A stretch of DNA of 52,870 nt, taken from NCBI RefSeq assembly GCF_003236395.1, contig NZ_POUD01000025.1, positions 1 through 52,870 on the forward strand. The letters are read 5' to 3'. The DNA is from Nonomuraea aridisoli. Its GTDB lineage: Bacteria; Actinomycetota; Actinomycetes; Streptosporangiales; Streptosporangiaceae. Shown one piece after another: positions 1-9,114 of the stretch. The position numbers were made by a program, and so were the translations under genes. The notes beneath the pieces were generated by a model. That model was given only the letters and a program-made list of their open reading frames with translations. It did not search any database and was not told the DNA's origin. The stretch's first letter is position 1. Each line of letters begins with the position of its first letter.

Positions 1-46
1 TACACGCGTAAGATCGTCGGCAGCGTCAGATGTGAATAAGAGACAG
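1..46 (+). other. Illumina Nextera adapter (P5 end, i5 index, transposon end)
   Basis: This is not genomic sequence. Bases 14-46 match the 33-base Nextera read-1 adapter (TCGTCGGCAGCGTC followed by the mosaic end) with one mismatch in the mosaic end (GTGAATAAG for GTGTATAAG). Bases 1-5 (TACAC) match the end of the P5 primer and bases 6-13 (GCGTAAGA) match a standard i5 index, from memory S517/N517. Genomic sequence begins at 47. Translating through the adapter adds a false LSLIHI tail to the neighbouring gene. Confidence 0.96.
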
Positions 47-592
47 CCAGCAGACCGCCGCCTGCCCGTCCACGAACGTCGGCATGCGCGCCACATCCAG
101 CAACACCGGCGTCCCATGAGTGGTCACCGCCACCCACCCCGTACCGGTGACCGTGGTGTTGAACAACCCGCCGGCCGCCACCCCGGCCCCCTGGACCCGC
201 TGGATGTCCCAGGTCATCTGCGGCTGGAACGCCAGCAGGTTACGCCCGTTGACCGTGATCCCCTCGTTCTCCAGATAGAACAGGTGAACGTCGTCGGCGT
301 TGTCGGCCAGATAGAGCACCCCCTGCCCGCGAACCCGCATCAGCGAGGCGCCCTCACCCGTCACGGCCTTCTTCAGCAGCTTGCCGAGCCCGCCGGCACC
401 CTCGTAGTCGAAGTCCATCTGCCCCTGAAAGGCGACCATCGACCCCTGCTTGGCCAGCACCTCGGGCAGCTGCACGCGCAACATCTTGCCGTTCTCCAGC
501 GCGAACCCAGGAGGCGACTGCCGAGGGTCGAGATTCCCGAAAATCGAGCTACGCACGGTCCAGCCTTTCGCAGGGGAACTGACATCCGCCAC
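47..592 (-). CDS. AIM24 family protein, 3' end missing
   Basis: The 182 genomic codons encode an AIM24-family beta-rich protein. The family is named after a mitochondrial biogenesis factor, and its bacterial members have no firmly assigned role. Family-like stretches are KMLRVQLPEVLAKQGSMVAFQG early and the glycine-rich GAGGLGKLLKKAVTGEGASLMRVRGQG in the middle, followed by YLADNADDVHLFYLENEGITVNGRNLLAF. The start is a GTG at 592. The C-terminus is missing because the contig ends: the frame runs straight into the adapter at 46. No signal peptide or membrane segment is visible. Codon use is normal for the window. The family call is good; a function is not. Confidence 0.8.
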
Positions 593-693
593 CCTACGGA
601 CAAGCCCGCCCCCACGCGCGTACGAACCCGATCACCCGCACGCGACGCCGTCAACCGGCCCCTACGACCACCGGCACCGCACCAAGGCCCCAC

Positions 694-1092
694 TCAGCCA
701 CGTGCACCCGCACCGGGATCCGCGGCCAGATCCCGCACGACCTGAATCAACTCGGCCGGGTCGAACGGCTTGGTCAGGTAGGCGTCCACCCCGATGCCCC
801 GGCCCCGCTTCTTGTCGTCGTCCTGCGCCCTGGCCGTGATGAGCACGACCTTGATGTGCCGCGTGGCCTCATCGGTACGCAACCGCTCCGCCGTCGTCCA
901 CCCGTCCAGACACGGCATCATCACATCGAGCGTGATGACATCAGGCATGACGTCGAGCACCTGATCAAGGCAGTCCTGCCCATCGGTGGCGGTCACGACC
1001 TCGAACCCCTCGAGGTTCAGGTTGACCGCGATGAGCTGCCGGATCACCTCGTCGTCGTCAACGACCAGCACTTTCCCAAGAACCTCGCCCAC
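694..1092 (-). CDS. Single-domain response regulator (CheY-like receiver)
   Basis: The gene encodes a stand-alone 132-residue receiver domain with no output domain. The acidic pocket is D12-D13-D14, the phospho-acceptor is D56 in ITLDVMMP, the conserved Thr is T86 in VLITARA, and the Lys is K108 in LTKPF. It is therefore a complete receiver that should take phosphate from a histidine kinase and signal by protein contact rather than DNA binding. No kinase gene is in view. The start is a GTG at 1092; a second in-frame GTG seven codons in (Val8) is possible. The gene is separated by about 100 bases from the AIM24 gene on the same strand. Confidence 0.9.
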   Translation of the reverse strand: MGEVLGKVLVVDDDEVIRQLIAVNLNLEGFEVVTATDGQDCLDQVLDVMPDVITLDVMMPCLDGWTTAERLRTDEATRHIKVVLITARAQDDDKKRGRGIGVDAYLTKPFDPAELIQVVRDLAADPGAGARG

Positions 1093-1206
1093 GGCCGCAA
1101 AGGTACCCGCGCCGGCCCGGTCACGTGCGGTTTCACACGAACTGTTCGCCGACCTTTATCTGGTGCCGAGTGGTGCTCAGATGCTGATAGCCTTGTCACG
1201 CATCGA

Positions 1207-1278
1207 GCCCCCTTAGCTCAGGGGATAGAGCACCGGCCTCCGGAGCCGGGCGCGCAGGTTCGAATCCTGCAGGGGGCA
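1207..1278 (+). tRNA. tRNA-Arg (anticodon CCG)
   Basis: The cloverleaf can be folded by eye. The acceptor stem is GCCCCCT (1207-1213) with AGGGGGC (1271-1277), and the discriminator is A1278. The D arm contains GCTCAGGGGATAGAGC. The anticodon stem is CCGGC/GCCGG (1233-1237/1245-1249) with loop CTCCGGA, giving anticodon CCG at 1240-1242. The T arm is CAGGTTCGAATCCTG. CC follows at 1279-1280 but the next base is G, so CCA is not fully encoded. The gene abuts a decayed recombinase on the other strand. Confidence 0.96.
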
Positions 1279-1280
1279 CC

Positions 1281-2240
1281 GATCAGCAGTGAACGATAGT
1301 CATTCGCCGTCTCTCCTTCGGGAGGGGCGGCGATCTCGTCTGTCAGGGCCTTGATCGCGGGCACGTTGTCCTCCTTCACGGTGATGCTGATCAGCACTTC
1401 GTGCCTGTCCAGCCGGTAGCGCAGCTCCAGGTTGAAGGCCTCGAAAGGCTGCGCTTCCGAGCCGAGGGCGGCCACGCGGGTGCGGGCTGAAGACGCGTTC
1501 GGCGAAGAACTCGTGGACGAGTCCAGCAGGTCGTCCTCCCGGAGCCGCAGACTCTTGGGGTGGCGCGCGTACCAGTCGCGGCGCTGCTGGTGGTGGTGCA
1601 CGTTCGGTTCGCACGCGTAGTACGGCACGTCACGGCGGCTCCTACTGTGCATGCGGTGGCCGCAGATCCCGCAGAGGACGTACGAGCCGCAGCGGGTACG
1701 TACGGCGGGTCTGAGGGTGCGCGTTGGGTCCCGCGCCGCTCCGGGAACGTTCCCGGATCTTCCCGATGGGCGAGACCGACTGGAACAGCTCTTTGGTGAC
1801 CAGCGGTTCATGGGTGAGATGGGGTGACCAGACCCACTCGCTGGGTGGGTTGTTCTTGCCGCCCTTCTTCGTGGCGCGGCGGTTCCACGCCATGTAGCCG
1901 GTGTACTTCGGGTTGCACTGGATCTCCCGCACCGCCGAACCACTCCAGCGGCCCAGCGCCCGGCGCGGGTCCACCGGCCTCAGGATGGGGAACCAGGCGG
2001 CTCTTGTGCCTGCCCTCGGCGCGCTTGGCTGCGACCGGGTGCGGGATCTTCTTGGCTCGGTAGCCGTAGCAGGGCTTGCCAACGTTCCAGCCCTGTTCGG
2101 TGCGCTCGCAGAAGGCCTCCCAGGACAGCTCCAGCATCTGAAGCCCGTACTCGATCTTCGTGCCGAAGTAGGTGCGGCGGGCGACGCGTTCGACGGACTC
2201 GCAAATGACGGCGGCGTTAATGGGAAATACATGAAATGAC
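1281..2240 (-). pseudogene. Decayed large serine recombinase (recombinase plus zinc ribbon region)
   Basis: Recombinase-like peptide can be followed only by changing frame. One frame (about 2236-1990) gives VFPINAAVICESVERVARR, then TYFGTKIEYGL and CERTEQGWNVGKPCYGYRAKK. A second frame (about 1990-1745) gives NPKYTGYMAWNRR and HEPLVTKELFQ. A third gives the zinc-ribbon part CGICGHRMHSRSRRDVPYYAC. EFFAERVFSPH is in another frame, and the tail returns to the third frame with LELRYRLDRHEVLISITVK and runs into the tRNA gene without a stop. The N-terminal catalytic resolvase domain is absent. This is the wreck of an actinobacterial integrase-type recombinase, probably left by a lost mobile element. 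Confidence 0.85.
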
Positions 2241-3446
2241 GTGCCCGACGCCGTGCTTGGCGAAGGCCGCCAGGTCCGCGGCGACCTGGGACCGGAACGC
2301 CTGGTGCTCGGCCAGGTCGGGCGCCACGGCCGCGAGCAGGTGGCCGAGGTCGCCCGACAGGGAGCGCAGGTGGTCGGCGGCCGGGTCGGTGACGACGACC
2401 GGCAGCCCGGCGTCGGAGACCGACACCGTGACGTGCCGAAGCCAGGCGGCGACGGCCAGGCAGGTCCACCGGGGCACGGTCCCGGCGGCCAGGGCGTCGC
2501 GGACGGTCCCCAGCAGCCGGATGGGCACCTTCAAGGATCCGTCCTGCGCCACCTGGTCGCACCGGTGGCGCAGAGCCGTGTTCCGCATCCGCCCGAGCAC
2601 CGACTCGCCGTACGCGGCCAGGTCGAGGCCGGGCGGCGGGGTCAGCGTGGGCAGCACGTCCTCCAGCAGCAGGACGGCCAGCCGGGACAGTGCCGGATCG
2701 GCCAGCGTGTCGGAGATGTGCTCGTGCCCCGTCAGCGCCCCCGTGTAGGCCAGGGCGCTGTGCACGCCGTTGAGGATCCGCAGCTTGGCCCGCTCGTACG
2801 GCTCGACGTCGGCGGCGAACACCGCGCCGGCCCGCTCCCACGCGGGCCGCCCGGCCGGGAACTCGTCCTGCAACACCCACTGGCTGTACGGCTCGGCCAC
2901 CACCACGGCCCGGTCGCGGGCGTAGGCGCGGTCGGCCGGCGTGGTGGCGGGCACCATGCGGTCCACGACGGTCGCGGGGAACGTGACGTGGCCGAGGTCC
3001 GCGGCCCCGGCCTTGGCCACCGCCTCGCGGGTGCGCCGGCCGTTGTCGAGGAGGTTGTCGCAGCTCACCACGGCCACGGGCGCGGTGCGCCTGGCCAGCC
3101 CGGCGGCCAGCAGGCCGATCGGGCCTGACGGGCTCAGGTCGGCGTAGGCCTTCTCGGTGATCGTGAGGGTGATCACGCGGACCGCCGGGTCGGCGACGAG
3201 CTCCAGGACCTCCGGGGTGTCCGTCGGCGCGTGCAGTGCCTGCCGGATCGAGGCGACCGGCACGGAGGTGACCTGCCGGCCGTCCCTGACCAGGACCGTG
3301 TAGCGGTGCGCCTGCGCCCGCAGCGCCTCGACGATCTCGGCCGAGCGCGGCGCCACGGCGCGGATCCACCACCCGTCACCGGCTTCCTGGGTGTGGACGG
3401 CCTGGTGGGCGCGGTGGAAGGCACCCAGGCCGAAGTGCAGGATCAC
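2217..3446 (-). CDS. Mannitol/uronate dehydrogenase family oxidoreductase
   Basis: This 409-residue NAD-dependent polyol/hexuronate dehydrogenase belongs to the mannitol dehydrogenase / fructuronate reductase / tagaturonate reductase family. The N-terminus has the family motif FGLGAFHRAHQ. The catalytic Lys-Asn-His signature is seen in AKLRILNGVHSALAY. The GTG start at 3446 overlaps the TGA of the upstream Gfo/Idh gene (GTGA), so the two are translationally coupled. With a UxaA-type dehydratase and a pectate lyase nearby, reduction of a keto-uronate is the most likely role, but mannitol or arabinitol oxidation cannot be excluded. The last residues (HVISCISH) run into the recombinase remnant, so the native C-terminus may have been replaced. 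Confidence 0.88.
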   Translation of the reverse strand: MILHFGLGAFHRAHQAVHTQEAGDGWWIRAVAPRSAEIVEALRAQAHRYTVLVRDGRQVTSVPVASIRQALHAPTDTPEVLELVADPAVRVITLTITEKAYADLSPSGPIGLLAAGLARRTAPVAVVSCDNLLDNGRRTREAVAKAGAADLGHVTFPATVVDRMVPATTPADRAYARDRAVVVAEPYSQWVLQDEFPAGRPAWERAGAVFAADVEPYERAKLRILNGVHSALAYTGALTGHEHISDTLADPALSRLAVLLLEDVLPTLTPPPGLDLAAYGESVLGRMRNTALRHRCDQVAQDGSLKVPIRLLGTVRDALAAGTVPRWTCLAVAAWLRHVTVSVSDAGLPVVVTDPAADHLRSLSGDLGHLLAAVAPDLAEHQAFRSQVAADLAAFAKHGVGHVISCISH

Positions 3447-4717
3447 AGGAGCTCGGCGATGTCGACGGGCCGCGACTCGACGACCGAGCGCCACATCGCC
3501 TCGCCGGTGGCCACGGCCAGCGCGCCGTCGGTGGCCGAGGCGGGCAGCGACAGCCGGAGCGAGTCGGGGCCGGGCTCGCCGAACAGGTCGTTCCTGAGTA
3601 CCGGGTCGGCGCCCTCGTGCCCGCCCTCCTGAACGATCACGTCGATGACCGACGGCTCGCCGAACAGCGGCGAGTAGGTGAAGGTGGTCGAGCCGGGCAG
3701 GGGCGTGCCGTCCGGTGTGCGGCCGTGCCGCGACTCGATCTGGCCGTGCGTGCCGCTGATCACCACCCGGTAGCCCTCCCACGGCGAGGAGAAGTCCAGG
3801 CTGTAGGCCAGGCTCGCGCCGCTCTCGTAGCGGACGAGCGCGGAGTAGGTGTCCTCCACATCGATCTCGTCGTCGTAGATGTAGGTGTCGCCGCCGGCCG
3901 GATACTGGTGCTCGTAGGACAGGCCGTAGAGCCCGGTGCGGCCGCCGCCCGGCTCAGGGAAGGCGCCGCTGCCGGCCTGCGCCTGGTAGTAGGGGTCGTG
4001 CCGCCGCAGTTCCGCTCCCGTGTACGGCCGGCCGGAGGCGTCACGTGGCCGGTGCGGGCTGTCGGGCCCGAAGTAGTTCAGCGCGCCGTACGCGAAGACC
4101 TGCTGCGGCACCGCGTCCAGCCACCAGGCGACGAGGTCGAGGTGATGGCAGCTCTTGTGCACCGAGAGCCCGCCGGACAGGGCGCGCAGCCGGTTCCAGC
4201 GCTGGAAGTAGCTGCCGCCGTGGCGGATGTCGACGTGGTAGTCGAGCGCGACGTGCGTGACGCGGCCCAGCTTGCCGTTCAGGATGAGCTCCTTGACCTG
4301 GCGGTGCCGCGGGATGTAGCGCATGTTGTGGGTGACCAGCACCGAGCCCTTGCTGTCGCGCTCGGCCTCCAGCACGCGCTTGGCGTCGGCCGCGGTGGTC
4401 ACCATGGGCTTCTCGGAGATGACGTCGAGGTCGCGGGCGAGCGCGGCCAGGATGTAGTCGGCGTGGGTGTGGTCGGGCGAGGCGACGATGACCGTGTCGG
4501 GGGCCAGTTCGTCGGCCATGCGGTCGAAGTCCTCCGGCGCGTACCAGGGCAGGGGCTCGTGGCCCTCGGGGAGGACGGTGTCGTTGAACGCGGCGACCCT
4601 GGCCTGATCGGGGTCCACGACCCCGGCTACAGTGCCTCCGGCCTCCAACAGCGGGAGCACGAAGCTCGCCAGGCCACGGTTGGACAACCCGCACACGACA
4701 TACCGCTTCACATTCAT
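3443..4717 (-). CDS. Gfo/Idh/MocA family oxidoreductase
   Basis: This 424-residue NAD(P)-dependent sugar oxidoreductase has an N-terminal Rossmann fold (KRYVVCGLSNRGLASFVLPLL), the EKP motif (VISEKPMVT) and the substrate-domain motif LSVHKSCHHLDLVAWWLD. It most likely oxidises or epimerises a sugar or uronate derivative in the cytoplasm. It is first in a two-gene operon with the mannitol/uronate dehydrogenase and is divergent from an SGNH esterase. The 59-base gap between the two starts contains a LacI-type palindrome at 4752-4764, so repression by the LacI protein at 11228 is likely. The substrate cannot be read from sequence. Confidence 0.88.
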   Translation of the reverse strand: MNVKRYVVCGLSNRGLASFVLPLLEAGGTVAGVVDPDQARVAAFNDTVLPEGHEPLPWYAPEDFDRMADELAPDTVIVASPDHTHADYILAALARDLDVISEKPMVTTAADAKRVLEAERDSKGSVLVTHNMRYIPRHRQVKELILNGKLGRVTHVALDYHVDIRHGGSYFQRWNRLRALSGGLSVHKSCHHLDLVAWWLDAVPQQVFAYGALNYFGPDSPHRPRDASGRPYTGAELRRHDPYYQAQAGSGAFPEPGGGRTGLYGLSYEHQYPAGGDTYIYDDEIDVEDTYSALVRYESGASLAYSLDFSSPWEGYRVVISGTHGQIESRHGRTPDGTPLPGSTTFTYSPLFGEPSVIDVIVQEGGHEGADPVLRNDLFGEPGPDSLRLSLPASATDGALAVATGEAMWRSVVESRPVDIAELL

Positions 4718-4751
4718 GCTGACATGATTGCGGCCGTGTGCTGAAATTGCA

Positions 4752-4764
4752 ACAAGCGCTTGCA
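4752..4764. promoter_or_regulatory. LacI-type operator between the Gfo/Idh and SGNH genes
   Basis: The sequence ACAAGCGCTTGCA contains the perfect 10-base palindrome CAAGCGCTTG (4753-4762). It matches the boxes at 11116, 15720 and 18071. It lies in the divergent gap and touches the ribosome binding site AGGAGGA (4764-4770) of the SGNH gene. Confidence 0.75.
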
Positions 4765-4776
4765 GGAGGATTCGAG

Positions 4777-5376
4777 ATGGATGTGATCACCAGGGCGGAG
4801 CCAGTGACCTGGCTGTTCGCCGGGGACAGCATCGTGCAGGGCGCCCGGTGGACCGACGGGGCCCGCGGCTACGCCGAGCTGTTCACCGAGCGGGTCCGCT
4901 ACGAGCTGGGCCGGCGCATGGACGCGGTGATCAACACCGGCGTCAGCGGCTGGCGCGCGACCGACCTGGCCGAGCACCTGGAACGGGCCGTCCTCCACCA
5001 CCGCCCCGACGTGGTGCTCGTCGGCGTGGGCGTGAACGACTCGCAGGCCGGCGCCGGCGGGCTGACCGCCTTCGCCGAAGTGCTCTCCGGGATCGTCTCC
5101 CGCGTACGGCAGGCAGGCGCGCTGGTCGTGCTCCAGACGCCGGTCCCCGTGCTCCCCGAGGCCCCGCCCGAGCGGGTGAAGTGGTTCGCCCCCTACGCCC
5201 AGTCCGTCCGCGACGTGGCCGCCGGGCAGGAGACCGTGCTGGTCGACCACGCCGCCCACTGGGCCGCTCACGCGGACCGTAGCTGGTACGGCGACCCGAC
5301 CCATCCCAACGCCGCCGGCCACCGCGAGATGGCCCGGACCCTCCTCAAGATCGTCGAAGGAGCTCAGCCGGAGTAG
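4777..5376 (+). CDS. SGNH/GDSL-type esterase
   Basis: This 199-residue SGNH hydrolase has block I GDSIVQG with the catalytic Ser, block II NTGVSGWR (Gly), block III VGVGVNDS (Asn) and block V DPTHPNAAGH with the Asp/His pair. No signal peptide is visible, so it acts in the cytoplasm. ATG 4777 is chosen over an upstream ATG at 4738 because AGGAGGA sits seven bases before it and the 4738 start would put the operator inside the gene. In this locus a carbohydrate de-acetylation role (for example on acetylated pectic oligosaccharides) is a reasonable inference. Its end overlaps the convergent ABC ATPase gene by 13 bases. Confidence 0.87.
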   Translation: MDVITRAEPVTWLFAGDSIVQGARWTDGARGYAELFTERVRYELGRRMDAVINTGVSGWRATDLAEHLERAVLHHRPDVVLVGVGVNDSQAGAGGLTAFAEVLSGIVSRVRQAGALVVLQTPVPVLPEAPPERVKWFAPYAQSVRDVAAGQETVLVDHAAHWAAHADRSWYGDPTHPNAAGHREMARTLLKIVEGAQPE

Positions 5377-7034
5377 GCCAGGCGCTCCCGGGTGTCGCGC
5401 AGATCGGGGTCGGGAACCGGCACCGCCGACAGCAGCGCCCGGGTGTAGCCGTGCTTCGGGTCGCCGAACACCTCGGCGACCGTGCCTTCCTCCACCACCT
5501 TCCCGAAGTACATGACCACGACCCGGTCGCAGACCTTCTCCACCACCGACAGGTCGTGCGAGACGAACAGGTACGTCAGGCCGAGGTCGCGTTGCAGCTC
5601 GGCCATCAAGTCCAGGATCTGGCCGCGGATCGACACGTCCAGGGCCGAGACGGCCTCGTCGGCGATGACCAGCCGTGGCTCGCTGATCAGCGCGCGGGCG
5701 ATGCCGATGCGCTGGCGCTCGCCGCCGGAGAAGGCGTGCGGGTAGCGGTTGAGCGCGGCCCGGGGCAGTCCCACCTTCTCGATCATCGCGGCCACCCGGT
5801 CCTCGACGTCCTCCACGCCGGACACGACCAGCGGCTCTCCGACCACCTGGCCGACGGTCATGCGCGGGTTCAGCGAGCCGTACGGGTCCTGGAAGACCAT
5901 GCGGATCTCCCGCCGGTAGGGCAGCAGGTCGCGCCCGGGAAGCGTGGCGAGGTCCACGACGGCGCCGTCGGAGCGGCGGTAGAGGATCTCCCCGGCCGTC
6001 GGCCGGTAGGCCCGCACCACGCAGCGGCCCAGCGTGGTCTTGCCGCAGCCGGACTCGCCGACCAGGCCCACCGTGGACCCCTCCGGCACGTCGAAGGAGA
6101 CGCCGCCGACGGCCTCGACCCGCTCACGTTTCCGGCTGAAGATCGAGCCGGAGGAGGTCTCGAACGTCATCCTCAGGTCCTTGATCCGCAGCAGCGGCTC
6201 GGGCGGCGCTTCGTCGGCGGCCCGCGCGGCGGTGTCGCGCTGGGGCAGCGTGGCCAGCAGGGCCCGGGTGTAGTCGTGCTCGGGCTCGTGGAAGACCTGC
6301 TCCACCGTGCCCGCCTCGACGACCTTGCCCTTGCGCATCACCACCACGTCGTCGGCGATCTCGGCGACCACGCCCAGATCGTGGGTGATGAACATGAGCG
6401 TCATCCCCAGCGACTCCTTCAGCTCGGCCAACAGGTCGAGGATCTGGGCCTGCGTGGTCACGTCGAGCGCCGTCGTCGGCTCGTCGGCGATCAGCAGCGA
6501 CGGGCGGCAGATCAGTGCCATCGCGATCGCCGCCCGCTGCCGCATGCCGCCCGACAGCTGGAAGGTGTAGGCGTCGACGCGTTCCTCGGCGCGCGGGATG
6601 CCCACGCGCCGCAACTCCTGGATGACCCGCTCGCGCGAGTCGCGGGGTTTGATCCCCTCGTGTACGGCCAGCACCTCGGCGATCTGGTTACCGATGGTGT
6701 GCACCGGGCTCAGCGACGCCGACGGCTCCTGGAAGACCAGCCCGATCTCCCGCCCGCGAACGGCCCTGATCGCCGGGCCCATCGGGTCGAGCGCGGCCAG
6801 GTCGGTGACGTCGGAGTCCGGCAGCGGCCGGTGCAGGATTCGCCCGCCGGCCACGCGCCCGGCCGGTCCGAGGAGCTGGAGGATCGCGCGTGCCGTGGCC
6901 GACTTGCCGGAGCCCGACTCCCCCACCACGCAGAGCGTGCGCCCGCGCTCCAGGGTGAGGTCGACGCCGTCCACGGCGCGCACCTCGCCGTCGTCGCCGT
7001 CGAAGCTCACGCGCAGGTCACGGATCTCCAGCAT
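5364..7034 (-). CDS. Dipeptide/oligosaccharide ABC transporter ATPase (fused DppD-DppF type)
   Basis: Two complete ABC ATPase modules lie in one 556-residue chain. Module 1 has Walker [10 protein letters not shown], signature LSGGMRQR and Walker [12 protein letters not shown]. Module 2 has [17 protein letters not shown] and [11 protein letters not shown]. The order and linker are those of fused DppD/DppF or GsiA-like proteins that drive import. ATG 7034 is preferred over the GTG at 7037 because GAGGAG then lies six bases upstream; the ATG shares its A with the stop of the permease gene. This is the last gene of the transporter operon (substrate-binding protein, two permeases, ATPase), which lies in a LacI-controlled sugar locus. 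Confidence 0.92.
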   Translation of the reverse strand: MLEIRDLRVSFDGDDGEVRAVDGVDLTLERGRTLCVVGESGSGKSATARAILQLLGPAGRVAGGRILHRPLPDSDVTDLAALDPMGPAIRAVRGREIGLVFQEPSASLSPVHTIGNQIAEVLAVHEGIKPRDSRERVIQELRRVGIPRAEERVDAYTFQLSGGMRQRAAIAMALICRPSLLIADEPTTALDVTTQAQILDLLAELKESLGMTLMFITHDLGVVAEIADDVVVMRKGKVVEAGTVEQVFHEPEHDYTRALLATLPQRDTAARAADEAPPEPLLRIKDLRMTFETSSGSIFSRKRERVEAVGGVSFDVPEGSTVGLVGESGCGKTTLGRCVVRAYRPTAGEILYRRSDGAVVDLATLPGRDLLPYRREIRMVFQDPYGSLNPRMTVGQVVGEPLVVSGVEDVEDRVAAMIEKVGLPRAALNRYPHAFSGGERQRIGIARALISEPRLVIADEAVSALDVSIRGQILDLMAELQRDLGLTYLFVSHDLSVVEKVCDRVVVMYFGKVVEEGTVAEVFGDPKHGYTRALLSAVPVPDPDLRDTRERLAYSG

Positions 7035-8119
7035 CACGAGCTCCTCTTTCCGTAGGGGTCGGCCGAGTCGCGCAGCCCATCGCCGACGAAGTTGAAGGCC
7101 ACGACCGCGAGCACCACCGCGACTGCCGGCATCATCAGCCAGGGCGCGGTGACGACGGTCCGTACGCTCTGGGCGTCCTGGAGCAGCACGCCCCAGGAGA
7201 TCGCCGGCGCGCGCAGACCCAGCCCGAGGAAGGACAGCGAGGTCTCGGCCAGGATCATCGTGGGCACCGACAGGCTGACGGTCGCGATGACGTGCGAGGC
7301 GAAGGACGGCAGCATGTGGCGGAAGATGATCCGCGACTTCGGCACGCCGTCCAGCTGGGCCGCCAGGACATGGTCCTCACCGCGCACCTGCAGGAAGCGC
7401 CCGCGGATGACGCGGGCGAGGCTGGTCCAGCCGAGCAGCGACAGGATCACCGTGATGATGAAGTACGTCTGGAGCGGCCCCCACTGCGGCGGGATCGCGG
7501 CGGCCAGCCCCAGCCAGAGCGGCAGCGTGGGGATCGACATGATGAACTCGATGACCCGCTGGATCACGAGGTCGACCCATCCACCGAAATATCCGGAGAC
7601 GCCGCCGAGAAGCAGGCCCAGCACCAACGACATCCCCACGCCCACCAGCCCGATGGACAGCGAGATCTGCGAGCCGAAGAAGATCTTGGACAGCAGGTCG
7701 GCCCCGGTGCGGTCGGCTCCCAGCAGGTAGAAGCGCTCCCCCGGGTCCTCCGGACCGAACAGGTGGACATCGCCCGGGATGAACCCCAGCAGCGTGTACG
7801 GATCACCCTTGACGAAGAACCCGAGCTCCACCACCCGCGAGGTGTCCTCCGTGAAGACCTGCTCCAGCGTCTCCGGGTCGGTACGGCCGGCCGTCGGGTG
7901 CACGTAGAAGCCGTGCTCGAAGGAGAACGACGGGATCTGCGGCGGCTGGTAGGCGTGGTCGGAGGAGTGGCTGTCCTTGCCGAACGGGGCCAGGAACCCG
8001 GCCAGCGCGGCCGCGGCGTACATCAGGCCGAGCAGCCACAGGCCCACCATGGCCAGCCGGTGCTTGCGGAAGCGGCGCCAGATCAGCGTCCGCTGGGAGG
8101 CGCGCTCGACGGTAGCCAT
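7034..8119 (-). CDS. ABC transporter permease, DppC/OppC type
   Basis: This 361-residue inner-membrane permease has an OppC-type N-terminus (WRRFRKHRLAMVGLWLLGLMYAAAAL, first membrane helix). A long extracytoplasmic stretch follows (residues about 40-130), then the BPD_transp_1 core with at least five helices. The coupling loop is visible around LDGVPKSRIIFRHMLPSF. The C-terminus FNFVGDGLRDSADPYGKR is typical of DppC. It pairs with the permease upstream; the gap between them is two bases. Start ATG 8119. The long periplasmic-type loop is seen in OppC-like permeases for large substrates. Confidence 0.9.
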   Translation of the reverse strand: MATVERASQRTLIWRRFRKHRLAMVGLWLLGLMYAAAALAGFLAPFGKDSHSSDHAYQPPQIPSFSFEHGFYVHPTAGRTDPETLEQVFTEDTSRVVELGFFVKGDPYTLLGFIPGDVHLFGPEDPGERFYLLGADRTGADLLSKIFFGSQISLSIGLVGVGMSLVLGLLLGGVSGYFGGWVDLVIQRVIEFIMSIPTLPLWLGLAAAIPPQWGPLQTYFIITVILSLLGWTSLARVIRGRFLQVRGEDHVLAAQLDGVPKSRIIFRHMLPSFASHVIATVSLSVPTMILAETSLSFLGLGLRAPAISWGVLLQDAQSVRTVVTAPWLMMPAVAVVLAVVAFNFVGDGLRDSADPYGKRSS

Positions 8120-8121
8120 GA

Positions 8122-9114
8122 TCACGCCTTTCCGAAGCGCACGCGCGGGTCGGCGACCGCGAGCAGGATGTCCGACAGCAGGGTCCCGACCACCGTGAGG
8201 ACCGCGACGATGAGGATGATGCCGCCGGCCAGGTACATGTCCTGCGATTTCAGCGCCTGCAGCAGCAGCGGGCCGATCGTCCCGAGCGCCAGCACCTGGG
8301 CCACGATGATCTCGCCGTCGAACAAGGACGGCAGGTGCCAGCCGGCGGTCGAGATGAAGGGGTTCAGCGCGATCCGCACCGGATACTTCCGGGTGAGCCG
8401 CCCTTCGGGCAGCCCCTTGGCGCGCGCGGTCACCACGTACGGCTTGTGCAGCTCGTCCAGCAGGTTGGCGCGGGTGATCCGGATGATCCCGGCCGTTCCC
8501 GCCAGCCCCAGCACGACGACCGGGATCCACAGGTGCTGCAGCAGGTCGGCGAGCTTGCCCAGGCTCCACGGCGCGTTGGCGTACTCGGGCGAGAACAGTC
8601 CGCCCACGCTCTGGCCGAAGAACTCGAAGCCCAGGTAGGCGAGCACGAGCGCGGTCAGGAACGCCGGCACGGCCAGCGCCACGAACCCGATGCCGGAGAT
8701 CGCGTAGTCGATCCACGAGTGCTGCTTGCGCGCGGAGTAGATGCCGGCCGGCAGCGCCACGGCCCAGGTGAAGACGAGCGTGGCGATGCCGAGCGTGAGC
8801 GTCAGCGGCAGCCTCTCGCCGATGAGCCCGGCGACCGGGCGGCGGAACTCGAAGGACTGCCCGAAGTCGCCGTGCAGCAGGATGTTCGTGATCCACTTCC
8901 AGTACTGGATCCAGAACGGGTCGCCGAGCCCGTACCGCTCGCGCAGCGCCTGGATGTAGGCCGGGTCGAGACTCTCGCCCCGGCCCTCCAAGGCGGCCAC
9001 GTGCGTGCTCAGGAAGTCGCCCGGCGGCAACTGGATGATGAAGAAGGCCACGATCGAGATCGCCACCAGGATGGGGACGACGTGGAGCAGCCTCAGCAGG
9101 ACGAAGCGGATCAT
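8122..9114 (-). CDS. ABC transporter permease, DppB/OppB type
   Basis: This 330-residue DppB-like permease begins MIRFVLLRLLHVVPILVAISIVAFFIIQLPPGDF, the standard first helix and cytoplasmic start of the family. At least five more hydrophobic segments follow. The EAA-type loop is around ARAKGLPEGRLTRKYPVRIALNP, and the family C-terminus is VGTLLSDILLAVADPRVRFG. Its ATG overlaps the stop of the substrate-binding protein gene (ATGA), so the two are coupled. It should form a heterodimer with the DppC-type permease. Confidence 0.91.
   Translation of the reverse strand: MIRFVLLRLLHVVPILVAISIVAFFIIQLPPGDFLSTHVAALEGRGESLDPAYIQALRERYGLGDPFWIQYWKWITNILLHGDFGQSFEFRRPVAGLIGERLPLTLTLGIATLVFTWAVALPAGIYSARKQHSWIDYAISGIGFVALAVPAFLTALVLAYLGFEFFGQSVGGLFSPEYANAPWSLGKLADLLQHLWIPVVVLGLAGTAGIIRITRANLLDELHKPYVVTARAKGLPEGRLTRKYPVRIALNPFISTAGWHLPSLFDGEIIVAQVLALGTIGPLLLQALKSQDMYLAGGIILIVAVLTVVGTLLSDILLAVADPRVRFGKA

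Noticed and set aside
1271..2240. A duplicated tRNA 3' end as an attachment site
   Set aside because: I found no second copy of the T-arm/acceptor sequence in the window, so no att repeat can be claimed.
3447..3782. N-terminal extension of the mannitol/uronate dehydrogenase
   Set aside because: The extension is out-of-frame Gfo/Idh sequence; the family N-terminus starts at the GTG overlapping the upstream stop.
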